Below, piece after piece: positions 16,515-25,223 of a stretch of DNA of 50,065 nucleotides. Both the position numbers and the translations under genes were made by a program. Position 1 is the first letter of the stretch; every line of letters starts with the position of its first letter. Where the stretch lies: assembly GCA_003963115.1 (NCBI GenBank), contig RXJQ01000054.1, forward strand, positions 1 through 50,065. Direction: 5' to 3'. The DNA comes from Burkholderiales bacterium. GTDB lineage: Bacteria > Pseudomonadota > Gammaproteobacteria > Burkholderiales > Burkholderiaceae_C. The notes under the pieces were generated by a model. The model searched no databases. It saw only the letters and a list, made by a program, of their open reading frames with translations, and had not been told where the DNA came from.

Positions 16515-19340
16515 TCAACCGCTGTTGCGCAGCCCCTGCGCCAGACCGTTGATCGTCAGGTGGATGCCGCGCTGGATGCGCTCATCGGGCTCTTCATCGC
16601 GCAATTGCCGTTGGCGAAAGCTCTCCAGCAAGGTCACCTGCAAGTGGTTGAGCGGGTCCAGATAGGGGTGGCGGTCATCGATGTGGTGCTGCAACTCGGG
16701 ATGCCGCTCCAGCAGCGTGGTCTGCCCCGTCATCATCAACAGATGGCGCACGGTCAGTTCATGCTCGGCACGGATGCGACCGAAGATGGCCTTGCTCAAG
16801 GCCTTGTCGCTGACCAGGGCCGCGTAGCGCGAGGCAATGGCCATGTCGGACTTGGCCAGCACCATGTCCATATTGGACAGCAGGCTGGACAGATAAGGCC
16901 AATGCGCGTGCATGGCCTGCAGGCGCTGCTGGCCCGCCTCGCCGTGCTTTTGCACATAGGCTTCGATGGCGCTGCCAAAGCCATACCAGCCCGGCAGCAT
17001 CACCCGGCATTGCGCCCAGCTGAACACCCAGGGAATGGCGCGCAGATCGTCAATGGCCGTGGACTTCTTGCGTGAAGCCGGCCGGCTGCCGATGTTGAGG
17101 TGCGCGATCTCGGCGATGACGGTGGACTCCCAGAAGAAGCCCTCGAAGCCCGGCGTCTCGTAGACCAGGTTGCGGTAGGCCGCGAAGGCCGTGGCAGACA
17201 GCTCCTCCATCACGTCGAGGTATTCGGTAGGCACATCGCGGTTGGGCGGCAGCAGGCTGGCCGTGAGCGTGGCGGCCACCAGCACCTCCAGGTTGTGGCG
17301 CCCCGTCTCGGGCTGGCCGTACTTGGCGGCGATCACCTCGCCCTGCTCGGTCAGACGCAACTGGCCCTGCACGGCACCCGGCGGTTGCGCCAGGATGGCT
17401 TGGTAGCTGGGCCCACCGCCACGCCCCACCGAACCGCCCCGGCCGTGGAACAGGCGCAGCCGCACACCATGGCGGGCGAACACCTCGACCAGCCCGATCT
17501 CGGCCTTGTACAGCTCCCAGCCTGATGTGAGGAAGCCGCCGTCCTTGTTGGAATCGGAGTAACCCAGCATGACCTCCTGCACATCGCCCCGGCTCTTGAG
17601 CAGACTGCGGTACAGCGGCTGCGACAGCAGCGCGTTCATGATGCCGGGCGCGGCGCGCAGGTCCCCAATGGTCTCGAACAGGGGCACGATGTTGAGCGCC
17701 AAGGTGCCTGCTTCCTCACCCTCCCGCTCGGCTTGCGGCGTCTTGAGCAGGCCGGCCTCCTTGAGCAGCACCGCCACCTCCAGCATGTCCGATACGCTGG
17801 CCGCCTTGCTGATGATGCACTGCGCCACGGACTGCGAGCCATAGCCCTCATGCGCGCGTTTGGCCTGCTGGAAAATGGCCAGCTCGCCCTGGCTGAGCTC
17901 GCTGTAGTCAATGTGCGGCGAGTACAGCGGCCTGGCGGTCTGCAACTCCGTCAGCAGGCGCTCCACGCGCTGGGCCTCATCCAGAGCAAGGTAGTCAAAG
18001 CCCGGCTCCACGGCCTGCAAGAGATCAGCGATCACCTGCTCGTGCACATCGGCGTTCTGGCGCAGATCCAGCGGTGCCAGGCTGAAGCCGAACACCTGTA
18101 CCGCACGACGCAGCAGGCGCAAACGCCCGCGGGTCAAGGCCGCCGAGCCATTGGCCTTGAGCGAGCGGTGGATCACGTTCAAGTCGGCCAGCAGCTCGGC
18201 GGCCGATGCATAGGCCAGTGCTTCACCCAAAGAAGGCCGCGCAGGCTTGCGCCCGATCAGGTTCTGATACGTGGCGGCCAGGCGCGCATACAGGCCGCTG
18301 ATGGCCCGTCGGTAAGGCTCGTCCTGGCGGTGTTGCGATTGATCGGGCGAGCGCTGGGCCAGCGCCAGCAAAGCTTCGGACGGCGTGGCCAGCAAGGCCG
18401 AGATCGACAGCTCCAGCCCCAGCTCATTGAGCTCGGACAAGTAATAACGCAGCGCACACTCGGCCTGCAGGCGCAAGGTCGCCTCCAGCACCGGCGCGGT
18501 CACAAAGGGGTTGCCATCGCGGTCCCCGCCAATCCAGCTGGCCACATGCAGGAAGTTGGGCAACTCCAGCTCATCGGCCAGGGGCGAGCGGCTGCGCTGC
18601 AGATCGGCGCGCAGACGGTCTTCAAGCTGGGCATACAAGTGAGGTACCTGGCCCAGGAAGGTCCGCTCGTGGGTCTCCAGGCTGTTGGCCACCTCGTCGA
18701 GCACCGACAGCTTGGTGGGACGCAGCAGGCGGGTCTGCCACAAGGTCAGCACAATGCGGCGCAGTTCTTCGTCTGATTCCGCCGTTTCCTGTGGCGTCTG
18801 CTGCGTCATGTCGCGCTCGCGCAGCAGGCGTGCCAGCTGCATTTGCTCGTGCAGGATGCTGTGGCGGCGCACCTCGGTGGGGTGGGCGGTGAGCACGGGT
18901 GCAATCTGGGCATGGCCGATGGTTTCCAGCACTTGCTCGGGCTTGAGGCCCTCGACGGCGAAGCGGTCCAGGGCATGAGGCAATGTGCCCTCGGCCGCAG
19001 CCTGACCGCTCAAGGCAGCTTCGCGCTGCAGGCGGATCTGGTGCTGGTCCTCGGCGATGTTGGCCAGCAGCGAGAAGTAGTTGAAGGAGCGGATGACCTG
19101 CAGCATCTGCTCGCGCGACAGGCTGTCCAGCGTGGACTCCAGTGCCTGTCGTGCAGCCTGGTCGTGCTCACGCCGAAAGCGCACCGAATGCCGGCGGATC
19201 TGGTCGACCAGTTCATAGGTGGCCTCGCCATGCTGGGCGCGGACGGTGTCGCCCAGGACCCGGCCCAGTAGGCGGATGTCCTGCCTGAGGCGCTGATAAG
19301 GGTCACCTGAAGAAGCAGCGTCCTGGTCGATGGGGTTCAT
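16515..19340 (-). CDS. ppc: Phosphoenolpyruvate carboxylase
   Basis: A 941-residue anaplerotic enzyme that carboxylates PEP to oxaloacetate. Catalytic signatures: VLTAHPTEVRR around residue 170, DRDGNPFVT, MLGYSDSNKDGG, FHGRGGSVGRGGGP (PEP-binding loop), SRPASRKK, and the C-terminal TINGLAQGLRNSG, which ends in the conserved Asn-x-Gly allosteric/active-site tail. Length fits the family (880-960). The start MNPIDQDAAS at 19340 is chosen over 19406 because the extra residues are not family-like. It is monocistronic and divergent from a membrane-protein gene. Confidence 0.97.
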   Translation of the reverse strand: MNPIDQDAASSGDPYQRLRQDIRLLGRVLGDTVRAQHGEATYELVDQIRRHSVRFRREHDQAARQALESTLDSLSREQMLQVIRSFNYFSLLANIAEDQHQIRLQREAALSGQAAAEGTLPHALDRFAVEGLKPEQVLETIGHAQIAPVLTAHPTEVRRHSILHEQMQLARLLRERDMTQQTPQETAESDEELRRIVLTLWQTRLLRPTKLSVLDEVANSLETHERTFLGQVPHLYAQLEDRLRADLQRSRSPLADELELPNFLHVASWIGGDRDGNPFVTAPVLEATLRLQAECALRYYLSELNELGLELSISALLATPSEALLALAQRSPDQSQHRQDEPYRRAISGLYARLAATYQNLIGRKPARPSLGEALAYASAAELLADLNVIHRSLKANGSAALTRGRLRLLRRAVQVFGFSLAPLDLRQNADVHEQVIADLLQAVEPGFDYLALDEAQRVERLLTELQTARPLYSPHIDYSELSQGELAIFQQAKRAHEGYGSQSVAQCIISKAASVSDMLEVAVLLKEAGLLKTPQAEREGEEAGTLALNIVPLFETIGDLRAAPGIMNALLSQPLYRSLLKSRGDVQEVMLGYSDSNKDGGFLTSGWELYKAEIGLVEVFARHGVRLRLFHGRGGSVGRGGGPSYQAILAQPPGAVQGQLRLTEQGEVIAAKYGQPETGRHNLEVLVAATLTASLLPPNRDVPTEYLDVMEELSATAFAAYRNLVYETPGFEGFFWESTVIAEIAHLNIGSRPASRKKSTAIDDLRAIPWVFSWAQCRVMLPGWYGFGSAIEAYVQKHGEAGQQRLQAMHAHWPYLSSLLSNMDMVLAKSDMAIASRYAALVSDKALSKAIFGRIRAEHELTVRHLLMMTGQTTLLERHPELQHHIDDRHPYLDPLNHLQVTLLESFRQRQLRDEEPDERIQRGIHLTINGLAQGLRNSG

Positions 19341-19467
19341 GTGCGGGTCTTTGAAAGGGCTTGGCCGAGCCTGACGCAAGGGCCATGCCCGACCGTTAAG
19401 CAGCACTTAAGCGCTGGCAAGCAATCATAGTTTGTCAGCAATGGCGCGTCGCTTCTAGAGTCACGCC

Positions 19468-21042
19468 ATGTCTACACCATCCACATCCACCCTGCCGGGC
19501 GCCTCACATCGCTGGTGGACCCAATTTCACATCGTGCTGATCGCCTTGGCGATGTCCTTCACAGGCTGGCTGGCCTTGCGCGAAGGCAGCACGCGTTACC
19601 TCGCACCGCTGAAGGCGCACGATGCGCAGGAGATCCAGCAGGAAGCCATCCGTCAGGCCAAGTTGCTGCGTGAGTCCGCCAGCCTGGACAACATCGCCCG
19701 CTACAGCCCCGAGCTGGCGACCTTGACCAAGGGCTCGCCAGACGCGCGCCGCTTCGTGGACTCCAAGCTGGTCGAACATGGCCTGTACCTGGCCCAGATG
19801 CCCCGGCTCAATCAGGTGCTGCTCGCGGCACACATCTTCACCGGGGTCGCCTGCATGTTGTTGGGCGGCTGGCAGTTCTGGCCGGCATTCCGCCAACGCT
19901 TCATGCGGCTGCACCGCCTGATCGGCGGCATCTATGTGCTCACCGTGCCGATCTCCGTGCTGCTGGCCTTCGCCTACCTCGGTGTCACGCCGCCGCATAG
20001 GCTCTACACCCAGCTCACGGCCTGGGTGGCCTTGTGGATGTTCGGTTCCTTGGCCTTGCTGTCGGTGTTCATGGCCGTGCGCGCTCTGCGTCAAAAGCGC
20101 ATCCACGAACACATGGGCTTCATGGCCCTGTCCTTCGCCTGCATGCTGGTGGCGCCCATGCTGCGCTTGAACTGGGTGGCGCTGGCCTGGCTGTTTCCCC
20201 ACATCGATCAGGAAACGCTCAGCCTGGTCACCATGGCCATCATGCTGCCCGAGTGCCTGCTGATCGGCTACAGCCTGATGCTGGCCAATCGGCAGTACCA
20301 CCGCACGCTGAGCCGCCGCCCGATGGCCCCGCTGGCCAGCCTGTCCACGCGGTGGTTCGAGACCCTGTCTCCGCTGCTCTACCTGCTGAGCGCCGGGTTG
20401 GCCGCCGTGCTGCTGCGTCATCTCGTCAACGGCACGGGCTTGAGCAGCAGCCTCAGCGCGCACCAACTGGTCAATGCGGCCTTGCTTTCTCGTGAAGATA
20501 CGGTCTTGTCGGCGCACCCCGTTGTGCGCATCACCTTCGCGGTGGCCGTGGCGCTGGCCCTGACCGGTGGCCTGCACCTGTTGCGTCGCCTGCTACAACC
20601 CGCTCAACCCGCGCAAGCCTTGGATCACAAAGCCGTCAAGGGCCAGGCCGTGGTGGTCTGGGCCTCGGCCACGATGGCCGGCCTGAGCGCCACCCGGCTG
20701 GGCTGGGACATGGGCTTGGCCGCCGATCGGCAATGGCTGTCTGGCGGTGCGCTGCTGACCACCGGTGGCCTGCTGGTGCTGGGCTTTGCCACGGCTTTCG
20801 GTCTGGCCCTGGGTCGGCGCCACCTGGGAATGATGAAGGAGTGCCTGGTCTTCCTGCTGAGCTTGCTCCCCTTCTATGCCCTCACCTTGGTCAACGTCTG
20901 GGCATTGCAGTGGCTGCCCATCCCGCCCGACTACATCGCGCAAGGCCAAGGCTATGTGCTCGCTGCCGGCAGCAGCATGGTGCTCATGGTGGGCGCCATG
21001 TTTTACGCCATCTTCGGCCAGGCCGGCAGGGAGCACGGCTGA
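19468..21042 (+). CDS. DUF2306-type multi-pass membrane protein
   Basis: A 524-residue inner-membrane protein with around ten to twelve hydrophobic segments. The first half carries DUF2306-like features: a TM at about 20-37, a periplasmic loop, then HIFTGVACMLLGGWQFWP, MRLHRLIGGIYVL and KRIHEHMGFMALSFACM, with His residues in helices that may bind haem or quinone. The second half adds more TM segments ending in LMVGAMFYAIFG. The function is unknown. It precedes an alpha/beta hydrolase gene by two bases, so the two are probably co-translated. Confidence 0.82.
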   Translation: MSTPSTSTLPGASHRWWTQFHIVLIALAMSFTGWLALREGSTRYLAPLKAHDAQEIQQEAIRQAKLLRESASLDNIARYSPELATLTKGSPDARRFVDSKLVEHGLYLAQMPRLNQVLLAAHIFTGVACMLLGGWQFWPAFRQRFMRLHRLIGGIYVLTVPISVLLAFAYLGVTPPHRLYTQLTAWVALWMFGSLALLSVFMAVRALRQKRIHEHMGFMALSFACMLVAPMLRLNWVALAWLFPHIDQETLSLVTMAIMLPECLLIGYSLMLANRQYHRTLSRRPMAPLASLSTRWFETLSPLLYLLSAGLAAVLLRHLVNGTGLSSSLSAHQLVNAALLSREDTVLSAHPVVRITFAVAVALALTGGLHLLRRLLQPAQPAQALDHKAVKGQAVVVWASATMAGLSATRLGWDMGLAADRQWLSGGALLTTGGLLVLGFATAFGLALGRRHLGMMKECLVFLLSLLPFYALTLVNVWALQWLPIPPDYIAQGQGYVLAAGSSMVLMVGAMFYAIFGQAGREHG

Positions 21043-21044
21043 CC

Positions 21045-21968
21045 ATGCAATACCCACATCATCAGCCCGATCACCTCATCGCCTCACAGCCGGGCGTGCA
21101 GCTCGCGGCCTACACCTGGGGTCAGCGCCCCTCGGTCGATCAACCCCGTGAAACCGTGCTGCTCCTGCATGGCTTCCCCGACCGCGCGCTCTTTTGGGAC
21201 AAGGTGGCCTCGCTGCTTGCCCCGCACTGCCGCGTCATCGCCTACGACATGCGCGGCTGCGGCGCATCCTCGCCGATCCAGGGCACACGCCACTACCACT
21301 ATGCCCCCTTGATCGACGACCTGTACGCGGTCATCGACGCGCTCAGCCCCGATCAAAAAGTGCATCTGGTCGGGCATGACTGGGGCGCGCTGTATGGCTG
21401 GGACGCGCTCTTCGACCCACGTGCCCACGGCCGCATCGCCTCGTTCACGACCATGGCCCCCAGCCTCAACCAGGTGGGCCTGTGGATGCGTGATCGCCTG
21501 CGTCGGCCCACGCCGAAGCGGCTGGCTCAACTGCTGCACCAGGCACTGATCAGCAATGGCCTGATGAGCTTCTTCACACTGCCCATCCTCCCCGAACTCA
21601 TGTGGCGATCCGGCCTGGCTCTGAAGATGTTCGGCGTCTTCATGCGGCGCTTCGAAGGCCTGCAGATCGTGCCGCCAGCCGGCACCACCGACGACGCCAT
21701 CCGCTATCTGGGCATCTACCGGGCCAACCTGCTGCAACAAGCGCTGCGGCCACGCCAGCCCGTTCAAACCACCATCCCGGTTCATGCCTTGATTGCGTCG
21801 CGTGATCCCTTTCTGCCGCCCCGCGTATTTGAAGGTTGCGCCGCATGGGTTCAGCACTTCACCAGCAGCCAGGTGGATGCGGCGCACTGGGCGCCCTTGA
21901 GCCAACCGGCGTCCCTGGCGCAGACCATCACGCGCATGACCCAGGCTCACCCCGCCATGACGGGATGA
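21045..21968 (+). CDS. Alpha/beta hydrolase (epoxide-hydrolase-like)
   Basis: A 307-residue alpha/beta hydrolase. VLLLHGFPDRALFWD gives the oxyanion HG motif, YDMRGCGASS follows, and the nucleophile elbow is GHDWGA, with Asp as nucleophile as in epoxide hydrolases and haloalkane dehalogenases. The C-terminal His is probably in DAAHWAPLSQPA. The Asp nucleophile makes epoxide hydrolysis more likely than ester hydrolysis, but the substrate is not determined. It starts two bases after the membrane-protein stop and precedes a LysR gene by 59 bases. Confidence 0.87.
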   Translation: MQYPHHQPDHLIASQPGVQLAAYTWGQRPSVDQPRETVLLLHGFPDRALFWDKVASLLAPHCRVIAYDMRGCGASSPIQGTRHYHYAPLIDDLYAVIDALSPDQKVHLVGHDWGALYGWDALFDPRAHGRIASFTTMAPSLNQVGLWMRDRLRRPTPKRLAQLLHQALISNGLMSFFTLPILPELMWRSGLALKMFGVFMRRFEGLQIVPPAGTTDDAIRYLGIYRANLLQQALRPRQPVQTTIPVHALIASRDPFLPPRVFEGCAAWVQHFTSSQVDAAHWAPLSQPASLAQTITRMTQAHPAMTG

Positions 21969-22027
21969 AACGCCAAGCGGCCCATAATGCCCTCAGCCCG
22001 GCCCTCACGCCGGAACCGCTGATCCGC

Positions 22028-22915
22028 ATGTCCGCCAAGCCGCCGCCACTTCAGCTCCTGCCCGCCTTCGACGCCGCATCGCGCCTGCTGAGCTTCAGCA
22101 AGGCCGCCGCCGAACTGCACCTCACCACGGCCGCAATCAGCCAGCAGATCAAGCAGCTCGAAGGCCATCTGGGCATGCCGCTGTTTCGCCGCCTGACACG
22201 GCGCGTGGAACTCACCGAAGCGGGCACCGCCTTCGCCCAGGTCGTGCGCCAGACCTTGAGCACCTACCGCGAAGGGCATGCCGACCTCCTGCACCGCTAC
22301 ACCCGCCCGGTGCTACGCATGAGCGTGTCGCCCTTCGTGGCCTATGAGCTGTTGATTCCACGCCTGGGTGAATTCCAGGCGGCCTTCCCGAATGTGGACA
22401 TCCGCCTGGAAGCCAGCATGGCCTACGTCGATTTCGAGCACGAGGCCGTGGACGCCGCCATACGCCTGGGCAATGGCAACTGGCCTGGGCTTGACGCACT
22501 GCCGCTGTGTGCCTGCCAGGCGGCCATCGTGGCCTCGCCCGCCCTGCTGCAACGCCACCCCATCCGCTCGCCCGCCGATTTGAAGCACCACACCCTGATC
22601 CACCCGCGGCACTCACACGCCGACTGGGACTTGGTGGCGCAATACGCCCAGTTGCCCAAGCTGGAGCGCAAGGGCGACCTGATGCTCGACTCGGACCTGG
22701 CCGCGCTGAAGGCTGCCGAGCAGGGCCTGGGTGTCGCCCTCTTCGTGGCGCCGTCCAGCGGCAAGCTGCTCGGCACCGAGCGCCTGCAACTCGTGGTGCC
22801 GCCCTTTGATCTGCCCATGCAGGCCTACTTCGTCTTCCGCCCCAACGATGGCAAGGCGCCACTGCTGAGGCAAGCGTATCGGTGGATCAAGCAGACGATT
22901 GATGCGCTGCCCTGA
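22028..22915 (+). CDS. LysR-family transcriptional regulator (GcvA-like)
   Basis: A 295-residue LysR regulator. The N-terminal winged helix-turn-helix is LPAFDAASRLLSFSKAAAELHLTTA followed by ISQQIKQLEGHLG, and MPLFRRLTRRVELTEAG closes it. The effector domain runs from about residue 90 to the end. Residues ARLLSFSKAAAEL and LFRR resemble the GcvA subgroup. An upstream in-frame ATG at 21965 would add 21 residues and is less family-like. The co-directional hydrolase and membrane-protein genes upstream are candidate targets, but this is inference. Confidence 0.9.
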   Translation: MSAKPPPLQLLPAFDAASRLLSFSKAAAELHLTTAAISQQIKQLEGHLGMPLFRRLTRRVELTEAGTAFAQVVRQTLSTYREGHADLLHRYTRPVLRMSVSPFVAYELLIPRLGEFQAAFPNVDIRLEASMAYVDFEHEAVDAAIRLGNGNWPGLDALPLCACQAAIVASPALLQRHPIRSPADLKHHTLIHPRHSHADWDLVAQYAQLPKLERKGDLMLDSDLAALKAAEQGLGVALFVAPSSGKLLGTERLQLVVPPFDLPMQAYFVFRPNDGKAPLLRQAYRWIKQTIDALP

Positions 22916-22936
22916 GACACATTGCGCCGGCTCGGA

Positions 22937-23635
22937 TCACATCCGATGCAGCTCGGCCGCCTGCCACAGCCCGTCCCAGTCGAGGATCTCGATATGGCGA
23001 TAGCCGCAGCGCAGCACCTTGTCCGCTTCCAGCTTGCGCAAGATCTTGTTGGTGGTCTGGCGCGTCTTGCACAGCATCTGGGCCAACTGGTCCTGAGACA
23101 CCGGGATGATGACGTTGCTTTCCTGCGCAGGGTCCACCTTGCCGCTCTGGCGGGCGATCATCAGCAGGCGCCGCGCCACCCAGACATAGCTGGGCATCAG
23201 CGCATAGGCTTCCAGACCGACGAAGACCTGACGCATCTTGTTCGCCATCAGCAGGCCAAAGTGCTGCCACATGCCCGGGTCATTCGCCAGCAAGGTATCG
23301 AGCACCTGCCCAGGCAGATGCAAGACCTGGCATGGCCCTTCCGCGATGGCATCGTGGGCACGTGAGCGCCGGTCGAACAAGCCTACCTCGCCAAACCATT
23401 GAGAGGGTTCGATGAAGGCAAGGATCCCGACACTGCCATCGACCGTGCTGCACGAGATCCGGATCGACCCTTCCACCAGGCAATACAGGCCATCGAAGGC
23501 CTCGCCCCGGGCATACAAGGCCTCGCCATCACGCAGGCGGCACAGCCGTGCCTGGTCGGACAGCGCCTGCCGCACCTGGTCGGGCAGATCCGCAAACCAA
23601 GCATCACTCATCAGCACATTTTCGAACTGCAACAT
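22937..23635 (-). CDS. Crp/Fnr-family transcriptional regulator
   Basis: A 232-residue protein with an N-terminal cyclic-nucleotide-binding-type beta barrel (about 25-135, LYCLVEGSIRIS, FGEVGLFD) and a C-terminal winged HTH (about 175-225, VSQDQLAQMLCKTRQTTNKILRKLE split over the recognition helix). The barrel lacks a clear Fnr four-cysteine cluster at the N-terminus, so oxygen sensing by Fe-S is not supported. The ligand is unknown. Its own 3' end converges with the LysR gene. The PETase-like gene starts about 960 bases upstream on the same strand and ends 52 bases before this gene; regulation of one by the other is untested. Confidence 0.9.
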   Translation of the reverse strand: MLQFENVLMSDAWFADLPDQVRQALSDQARLCRLRDGEALYARGEAFDGLYCLVEGSIRISCSTVDGSVGILAFIEPSQWFGEVGLFDRRSRAHDAIAEGPCQVLHLPGQVLDTLLANDPGMWQHFGLLMANKMRQVFVGLEAYALMPSYVWVARRLLMIARQSGKVDPAQESNVIIPVSQDQLAQMLCKTRQTTNKILRKLEADKVLRCGYRHIEILDWDGLWQAAELHRM

Positions 23636-23687
23636 ACACCTGCCGCCATGCCGCCCAGCCCTCCCTCTGGGCGGCCACCTTCACACA

Positions 23688-24599
23688 TCAATATGGACAA
23701 TTTTCTTTGTAGCTGGAAATCTGCGTGGAGGACGAACTCAGATCTGCATCATGCAAGGCACCGCACAGAAACTGGCTATACCGGCGATCGTTATCAACAA
23801 ACAATTTCAGCCAGGACACGGCATATTTACCCATCACGGGTTTCATGGCGGCAGGCCCCAGATTATTGGGGAAGAAATGGTCCGCCCCCTTCATTTCCAT
23901 ATAGGCCTTGTCGACGGTGGCCGGCAGGCTGGCGTAAAACACCGAGCCCATGGTCGCTGGCGGCGCCACAACATCGCTCTGGCCGGTCATGATCAGCGTG
24001 GGCACGGTGTCCTTGCTCCAGTCCGTCGCCGTGGACCAGGGCGCCAGGGGAATGGCAGCCTTGAGCGTGCTGTCGCTGGCCGATGCCGAGAGCGTGCCGC
24101 CGCCGCCCATGGAGTGCCCCATCACCGCGCGGCGGTTAGGGTCGATCTTGCCGTAGTAGGGCGTGCTCTTGTTCTGTGAGCGGGCGATCACGTCCTTGAG
24201 CGAGGCCAGCAACTCCTTGCCGCGCAGGCCAGGCAAATCAAACGGCGTGAGCGTGTTGATCATGATCACCACAAAACCGTGGGAGGCCAGTCTGGGGCCC
24301 CACCACTTATTGGCCGCCTCGGTATTGACAAAACCGGGGCTGAAGGTCACCACGCCAAATGGGCCGTCGGCCGTGGGGTAATACACCGTGCCGCCACCGT
24401 AACTGACCGGGGCGGAAATGGTTGCCGTGGCAACAGTAAACGGGCCGGCGCTGGCTTCCAGGGCCGCTGTCGTGGGGTCTGGGCCCCGTTGATAATCGCT
24501 CGACTGGGCATGCGCGCAGATGGACAGCACGGCGGCCCCCAGCGTCAGCACGGCATGGCGAAACAGGCGGGACCGATGGAACGGGATATTGAACAACAT
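23688..24599 (-). CDS. Secreted PETase/cutinase-family polyester hydrolase
   Basis: A 303-residue secreted alpha/beta hydrolase. A signal peptide ends at AHA-QSS (residue 31). The mature start QRGPDPTTAALEASAGPFTV and KWWGPRLASHGFVVI closely follow Ideonella sakaiensis PETase. The triad is Ser163 (GHSMGG), Asp209 (GQSDVVAP) and His241 (GADHFFPN). The aromatic Trp188 and the C-terminal Cys279/Cys301 pair are present. Positions that set PETase apart are cutinase-like: His162 for PETase Trp159, Phe242 for Ser238, and no counterpart of the Cys203-Cys239 disulfide. The loop after His241 is longer than in either group. The ATG at 24599 has AAGGG upstream; a GTG at 24611 behind GGAG is an alternative. 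PET activity is not demonstrable from sequence; natural polyester or lipid esters are also possible. Confidence 0.9.
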   Translation of the reverse strand: MLFNIPFHRSRLFRHAVLTLGAAVLSICAHAQSSDYQRGPDPTTAALEASAGPFTVATATISAPVSYGGGTVYYPTADGPFGVVTFSPGFVNTEAANKWWGPRLASHGFVVIMINTLTPFDLPGLRGKELLASLKDVIARSQNKSTPYYGKIDPNRRAVMGHSMGGGGTLSASASDSTLKAAIPLAPWSTATDWSKDTVPTLIMTGQSDVVAPPATMGSVFYASLPATVDKAYMEMKGADHFFPNNLGPAAMKPVMGKYAVSWLKLFVDNDRRYSQFLCGALHDADLSSSSTQISSYKENCPY

Positions 24600-24653
24600 A
24601 TTACCCTTCACGATTCATCTCCAGTATTCAGTTATGAGGTGAATTCGATGCGA

Positions 24654-24669
24654 TGAATATTAATATTCA
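24654..24669. promoter_or_regulatory. Perfect 16-bp palindrome upstream of the PETase-like gene
   Basis: TGAATATTAATATTCA is a perfect palindrome in an AT-rich stretch (about 24600-24830) that stands out from the GC-rich surroundings. It lies about 55 bases upstream of the hydrolase ATG. The position suits an operator for a dimeric regulator. No regulator is tied to it; the nearest candidates are the Crp-type gene at 22937-23635 and the signalling genes upstream. The operator role is inference. Confidence 0.4.
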
Positions 24670-24857
24670 CTCAACGCATCAACGTGAAGACATGTTATCC
24701 CCCGTAGCATTCCATTTAATGTCACTGTTTATACAATGCCCGGGAAAGCGCTACCCCATGAATTGGGGGCGCACAATAGTTAATGTGTATTACTTCACAC
24801 GCCCGATATAGGTCAAGCCCGAATCACGAGGGTATACCCACCCTGTGAAGGGCGCAC

Positions 24858-25223
24858 TCACAAAGGCAGCAGCTTGCCCACCAGCTCGATCAACTGCGCG
24901 GGCTCGAAGGGCTTGACGACCCAGGCATTGGCGCCCATATCCTGGCCACGGTCGATCTTGTGCTCGCTGTCGATGGTGCTGATGATCACCACCGGCGTGT
25001 AGCGGTAGGCGGGGAATTTCTTCATCACGTCGATCAGCGTGAAGCCGTCGATCTTTGGCATGTTGATGTCGGTGATGATGAGGTGAAACCGCCGGCCGTC
25101 CAGCAGTGACAAGGCGTGTTGGCCATCTTCGGCCTCGACCACCTCATAGCCCGCCTCGGTCAGGGCTTGGCGCACCGCGATGCGCAAGGACGACGAGTCG
25201 TCAACCAGCAATATCTTCTTCAT
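24858..25223 (-). CDS. CheY-like single-domain response regulator
   Basis: A 121-residue receiver domain without an output domain. KKILLVDDSSSLR gives the acidic pair, LIITDINMPKIDG the phospho-acceptor Asp (about residue 52), IISTIDSE the Thr/Ser switch region, and VVKPFEP the conserved Lys. It resembles chemotaxis-type CheY proteins. Its start lies inside the 3' end of the upstream EAL-domain gene (23-base overlap), so it is probably translationally coupled to c-di-GMP signalling. No histidine kinase is in the window. Confidence 0.92.
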   Translation of the reverse strand: MKKILLVDDSSSLRIAVRQALTEAGYEVVEAEDGQHALSLLDGRRFHLIITDINMPKIDGFTLIDVMKKFPAYRYTPVVIISTIDSEHKIDRGQDMGANAWVVKPFEPAQLIELVGKLLPL

